From positions 1-8,789 of the forward strand of contig NZ_JYJG01000011.1 in NCBI RefSeq assembly GCF_000955955.1: DNA of 8,789 nt, in the 5' to 3' direction. Position 1 is the first letter of the stretch. Each line of letters starts with the position of its first letter. The notes under the pieces are model-generated. The model saw nothing but the letters and a program-made list of their open reading frames with translations, made no database searches and was not told the DNA's origin. The DNA comes from Lentzea aerocolonigenes. Lineage in GTDB: Bacteria; Actinomycetota; Actinomycetes; Mycobacteriales; Pseudonocardiaceae. The position numbers and the translations under genes are program-made. Of the stretch, positions 6,693-8,789 are shown in pieces.

Positions 6693-7339
6693 GTGTGAGG
6701 GTGTTCCTGGTGGACGACCACGCGTTGTTCCGCGCGGGGGTGCGCGCTGAGCTCGACACCATCACCGACGCGGTGGAGGTGGTCGGCGAGGCGGGCAGCG
6801 TCGGCGAGGCGGTGGCGGGGATCGCGCACCACAAGCCGGACGTGGTGCTGCTCGACGTGCACATGCCCGACGGCGGTGGCGCCGAGGTGCTGCGGCAGAT
6901 CCGGACCAAGATTCCCGAGGTCACGTTCCTCGCGCTGTCGGTGTCCGATGCCGCGGAGGACGTCATCAACGTCATCCGCGCCGGTGCCCGCGGGTACGTG
7001 ACCAAGACGATCTCCAGCCAGGAGCTGGTCAAGGCCGTCGTGCGGGTGTCGGAAGGCGATGCGGTGTTCTCGCCGCGGCTGGCCGGGTTCGTGCTGGACG
7101 CGTTCGCCGACCGGCCGGGTGCCGCGCCGATCAGCGACCCCGAACTCGACCTGCTGACGCCTCGCGAACGCGACGTCCTGCGGCTGCTGGCGCGCGGTTA
7201 CGCTTACAAGGAGATCGCGTCCGAGCTGTTCATCAGCGTGAAGACGGTGGAGACGCACGTGTCGAGCGTCCTGCGGAAGACCCAGCTCTCCAACCGGTAC
7301 GAGCTCTCCCGCTGGGCCACGGATCGCAGGCTGGTCTGA
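6689..7339 (+). CDS. NarL/LuxR-family response regulator (EsrR-like)
   Basis: A 216-residue two-domain regulator. The receiver domain has the acidic pair Asp9-Asp10, phosphoacceptor Asp56 in VVLLDVHMP, Ser84 at the switch position (LALSVSD) and the invariant Lys106 in GYVTK. The C-terminal LuxR-type helix-turn-helix (about 155-212) begins LTPRERDVLRLLARG and contains KEIASELFISVKTVETHVSSVLRK, with the DNA-recognition helix around SVKTVETH. It overlaps the kinase gene by 4 nt and is the obvious cognate partner. By analogy with EsrR, it should activate the divergent locus and envelope-stress genes when phosphorylated. The repeated ATCAGGG boxes at 5425-5468 are the most visible candidate site. 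The domain assignment is certain; the target genes are inference. Confidence 0.96.
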   Translation: MSVRVFLVDDHALFRAGVRAELDTITDAVEVVGEAGSVGEAVAGIAHHKPDVVLLDVHMPDGGGAEVLRQIRTKIPEVTFLALSVSDAAEDVINVIRAGARGYVTKTISSQELVKAVVRVSEGDAVFSPRLAGFVLDAFADRPGAAPISDPELDLLTPRERDVLRLLARGYAYKEIASELFISVKTVETHVSSVLRKTQLSNRYELSRWATDRRLV

Positions 7340-7355
7340 AGGGTTTCCGGGGGAT

Positions 7356-7946
7356 TTGATCAAAAAGGTCGCTCGCGGCGCGACCGAGGTGCTGGCGCCG
7401 TGGGTCTGGGTGATTCTGCTGCCGTTCGGGGTGGCTGCTGCTTCCGAGAACATCTGGAAGACGCTGCTGTGGGGGTTCGTGGTCGCCATCACGGCGTCCG
7501 TCATCCCCATGGCCGTCATCGTGCGTGGCGCGCGCAAGGGCAAGTGGGACGGCCACCACGTGACGAACCGCGAGGGGCGGGTCGTTCCACTGGTCACGGC
7601 GGGTGCGTCGCTGGCGGCCGGCACGGTGATCATGGTGCTGGGTCATGCGCCCAAGAGCATGCTCGCGCTGGCGGGCAGCATGTTCGCGTCGCTGATCGTA
7701 AGCATGGCGATCACGTTCGGGCTGAAGTGGAAGATCTCGCTGCACGCCGGGGTCGCGTGGGCGGCCGTCGTCACGATGGCGATCGTCTACGGCCCTGTGT
7801 GGCTGCTGCTCGCACTGCCCGCGGCTCTGGTGGCGTGGTCGCGCGTCGAACTGGGTGACCACACGACGGCGCAGGTGCTGGGCGGGACGGCGATGGGCGT
7901 GATCGTGGGCGGCGGCAGCTTCTGGCTGCTCAGCCAATCTCTTTGA
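7356..7946 (+). CDS. PAP2-superfamily-like membrane protein with degenerate active site
   Basis: A 196-residue protein with about six hydrophobic segments (near 13-29, 35-55, 78-96, 103-121, 131-161 and 175-192). It resembles PAP2 (lipid phosphate phosphatase) proteins. A basic N-R-E-G-R-V-V-P segment at 71-78 stands for motif 1, K-I-S-L-H with His130 for motif 2 (usually PSGH), and SRVELGDH with Arg163 and His169 for motif 3 (usually SRx5Hx3D). The final Asp is Gln173 and the motif 2 Gly is Leu129, so activity is uncertain. The gene starts with TTG 7356, 16 nt after the response regulator stop, with GAAGGG 12 nt upstream, so it is likely the third gene of the kinase operon. PAP2 enzymes such as BcrC recycle undecaprenyl pyrophosphate, which would suit an envelope-stress operon, but that function here is a guess. 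The next in-frame start (GTG 7389) lacks a ribosome-binding site. The 3' end overlaps the convergent kinase gene by 17 bp. Confidence 0.82.
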   Translation: MIKKVARGATEVLAPWVWVILLPFGVAAASENIWKTLLWGFVVAITASVIPMAVIVRGARKGKWDGHHVTNREGRVVPLVTAGASLAAGTVIMVLGHAPKSMLALAGSMFASLIVSMAITFGLKWKISLHAGVAWAAVVTMAIVYGPVWLLLALPAALVAWSRVELGDHTTAQVLGGTAMGVIVGGGSFWLLSQSL

Positions 7947-8789
7947 GGCCGTCGATCTTCATCTCGTTGTTCACCGCGGCGATCGCGACGTTGACCTTGA
8001 TGTTCCGCTGCTTGCCCAGGTCCGTGACCAGGGAAAGCTGTACTGGGACGATCCAGCGGGCACCTTCGGAGTGGACCTCGGCGGTCAGCACCGCGCACTG
8101 GACCGAGGTGTAGCCGCTCCACCGCTTCAGGAAGTCGGCCTGCGGCTCCCGGAACTGCGGGTTGAAGTGCTCGTAGGCCGCCGCGGGATTGCCCGGCAGC
8201 GAGTCGTAGTGCTCCTTGACGAACCCGACGGCTTCGTCGGCCGAGAAGGAACGGGACTTCTGCTCGGTGGGGAAGGTGCCCTGGTTGGTCGACGGGTTGT
8301 CGGTGCCGCCCCAGTACGCGGCGGCCGCGCCACCTCCGACGGCCAGCAGGCCGATGATCGAGAGGATCACCAGGATCCGGCGGTTCGGCGGCTTGCGCCT
8401 GCGCGGTGCGGGAATGGGGAGCGGCTGGGACGGCTGCGGCTCGGAAGCCAGCAGGTCGGCGGCCTCCTGCGCGGTCGGCCGGTCCTCCGGGTCCTTCGAG
8501 AGCAGGCGGTTCAGCAACGGCGTGAGCTCGCCCGCGTTCTTGGCATCCCTGATCTGCCCGCTCGCCGCCCGGTAGATGAGCCCGAAGCTGTTGTCGCTGG
8601 GCCCGAACACCGACTCGCCCTCGATGGCCGAGTAGATGGTCGCCCCGAGCGAGAACACGTCGGACGCCTCGCCGGGCTGCTCACCGCGCGCCACCTCGGG
8701 TGCTAGGTAGGCGGGAGTCCCGGAGATCATGCCGGTGTCGGTCATCGTGCCGTCGCCGTTGGCCTTGGAGATGCCGAAGTCGGTGATCT
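7930..8789 (-). CDS. Transmembrane serine/threonine protein kinase, C-terminal part
   Basis: 285 residues of a PknB-type (Hanks) Ser/Thr kinase whose 5' end lies beyond the window; the frame is open to the edge. Visible motifs, counted from the first full codon at 8787, are: DFG at 3-5, a Thr-rich activation loop ending in the P+1 segment GTPAYLAPE (23-31), SDVFSLGATIY with Asp43, and the DRPTA segment with Arg103. The ATP-binding loop, lysine and HRD catalytic loop are outside the window. A basic juxtamembrane stretch (RRRKPPNRR) leads into one transmembrane helix (about 138-161) and an extracellular tail of about 125 residues. The tail resembles small NTF2-like/SnoaL-like sensor folds, not PASTA repeats; its Cys231 is unpaired. 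The ligand is unknown. The gene is convergent with the PAP2-like gene, overlapping by 17 bp. A functional tie to the neighbouring envelope-stress system is possible, but only proximity supports it. Confidence 0.94.
   Translation of the reverse strand, partial: ITDFGISKANGDGTMTDTGMISGTPAYLAPEVARGEQPGEASDVFSLGATIYSAIEGESVFGPSDNSFGLIYRAASGQIRDAKNAGELTPLLNRLLSKDPEDRPTAQEAADLLASEPQPSQPLPIPAPRRRKPPNRRILVILSIIGLLAVGGGAAAAYWGGTDNPSTNQGTFPTEQKSRSFSADEAVGFVKEHYDSLPGNPAAAYEHFNPQFREPQADFLKRWSGYTSVQCAVLTAEVHSEGARWIVPVQLSLVTDLGKQRNIKVNVAIAAVNNEMKIDGLKEIG

Noticed and set aside
6611..7937. Overlapping minus-strand frames opposite the response regulator and PAP2-like gene (6611-7633 and 7233-7937)
   Set aside because: His/Arg/Pro-rich sequences with no domains; the plus strand has canonical receiver and LuxR motifs and hydrophobic segments.

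Overview
The window is high-GC, densely packed DNA with GTG/TTG starts, four-base stop/start overlaps and long spurious antisense frames. This is typical of an actinomycete. The gene set (PspC-domain histidine kinase, NarL/LuxR regulator, single-pass Ser/Thr kinase) would fit Pseudonocardiales, but that placement is inference and no rRNA marker is present.

Layout. Positions 1-288 (+) hold the 3' end of a berberine-bridge-enzyme-type FAD oxidoreductase, meeting tail-to-tail with an aldehyde dehydrogenase (283-1737, -). That gene is the second of a tight minus-strand pair with a small APH/choline-kinase-fold phosphotransferase (1739-2407, -). Divergent from the pair, only 19 bp away, is guaA (GMP synthase, 2427-3986, +), which ends in a strong hairpin terminator (3993-4023).

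From 4028 to 7946 lies the most interesting part, a cell-envelope stress module. On the minus strand are a PspC/LiaF-like membrane protein (4218-5390) and an overlapping 65-residue two-helix membrane protein (4028-4225). Divergently, on the plus strand, are a histidine kinase with its own N-terminal PspC domain (5499-6692), a NarL/LuxR response regulator (6689-7339) and a PAP2-like membrane protein with altered catalytic motifs (7356-7946). This matches the architecture of the EsrISR three-component system of Corynebacterium glutamicum, in which a divergently encoded PspC protein (EsrI) inhibits a PspC-bearing kinase (EsrS), and lipid II-cycle antibiotics are the inducers. The 108-bp divergent intergenic region carries three copies of ATCAGGG in 44 bp, a candidate autoregulatory operator. 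The small two-helix protein and the PAP2-like protein may be extra members of the module here.

The window closes with the 3' two-thirds or so of a transmembrane Ser/Thr protein kinase (7930-8789, -), overlapping the PAP2-like gene tail-to-tail by 17 bp. Every stretch is genic apart from three short gaps (2408-2426, 3987-4027, 5391-5498). I saw no RNA genes, insertion sequences, CRISPR arrays or signs of recent transfer.
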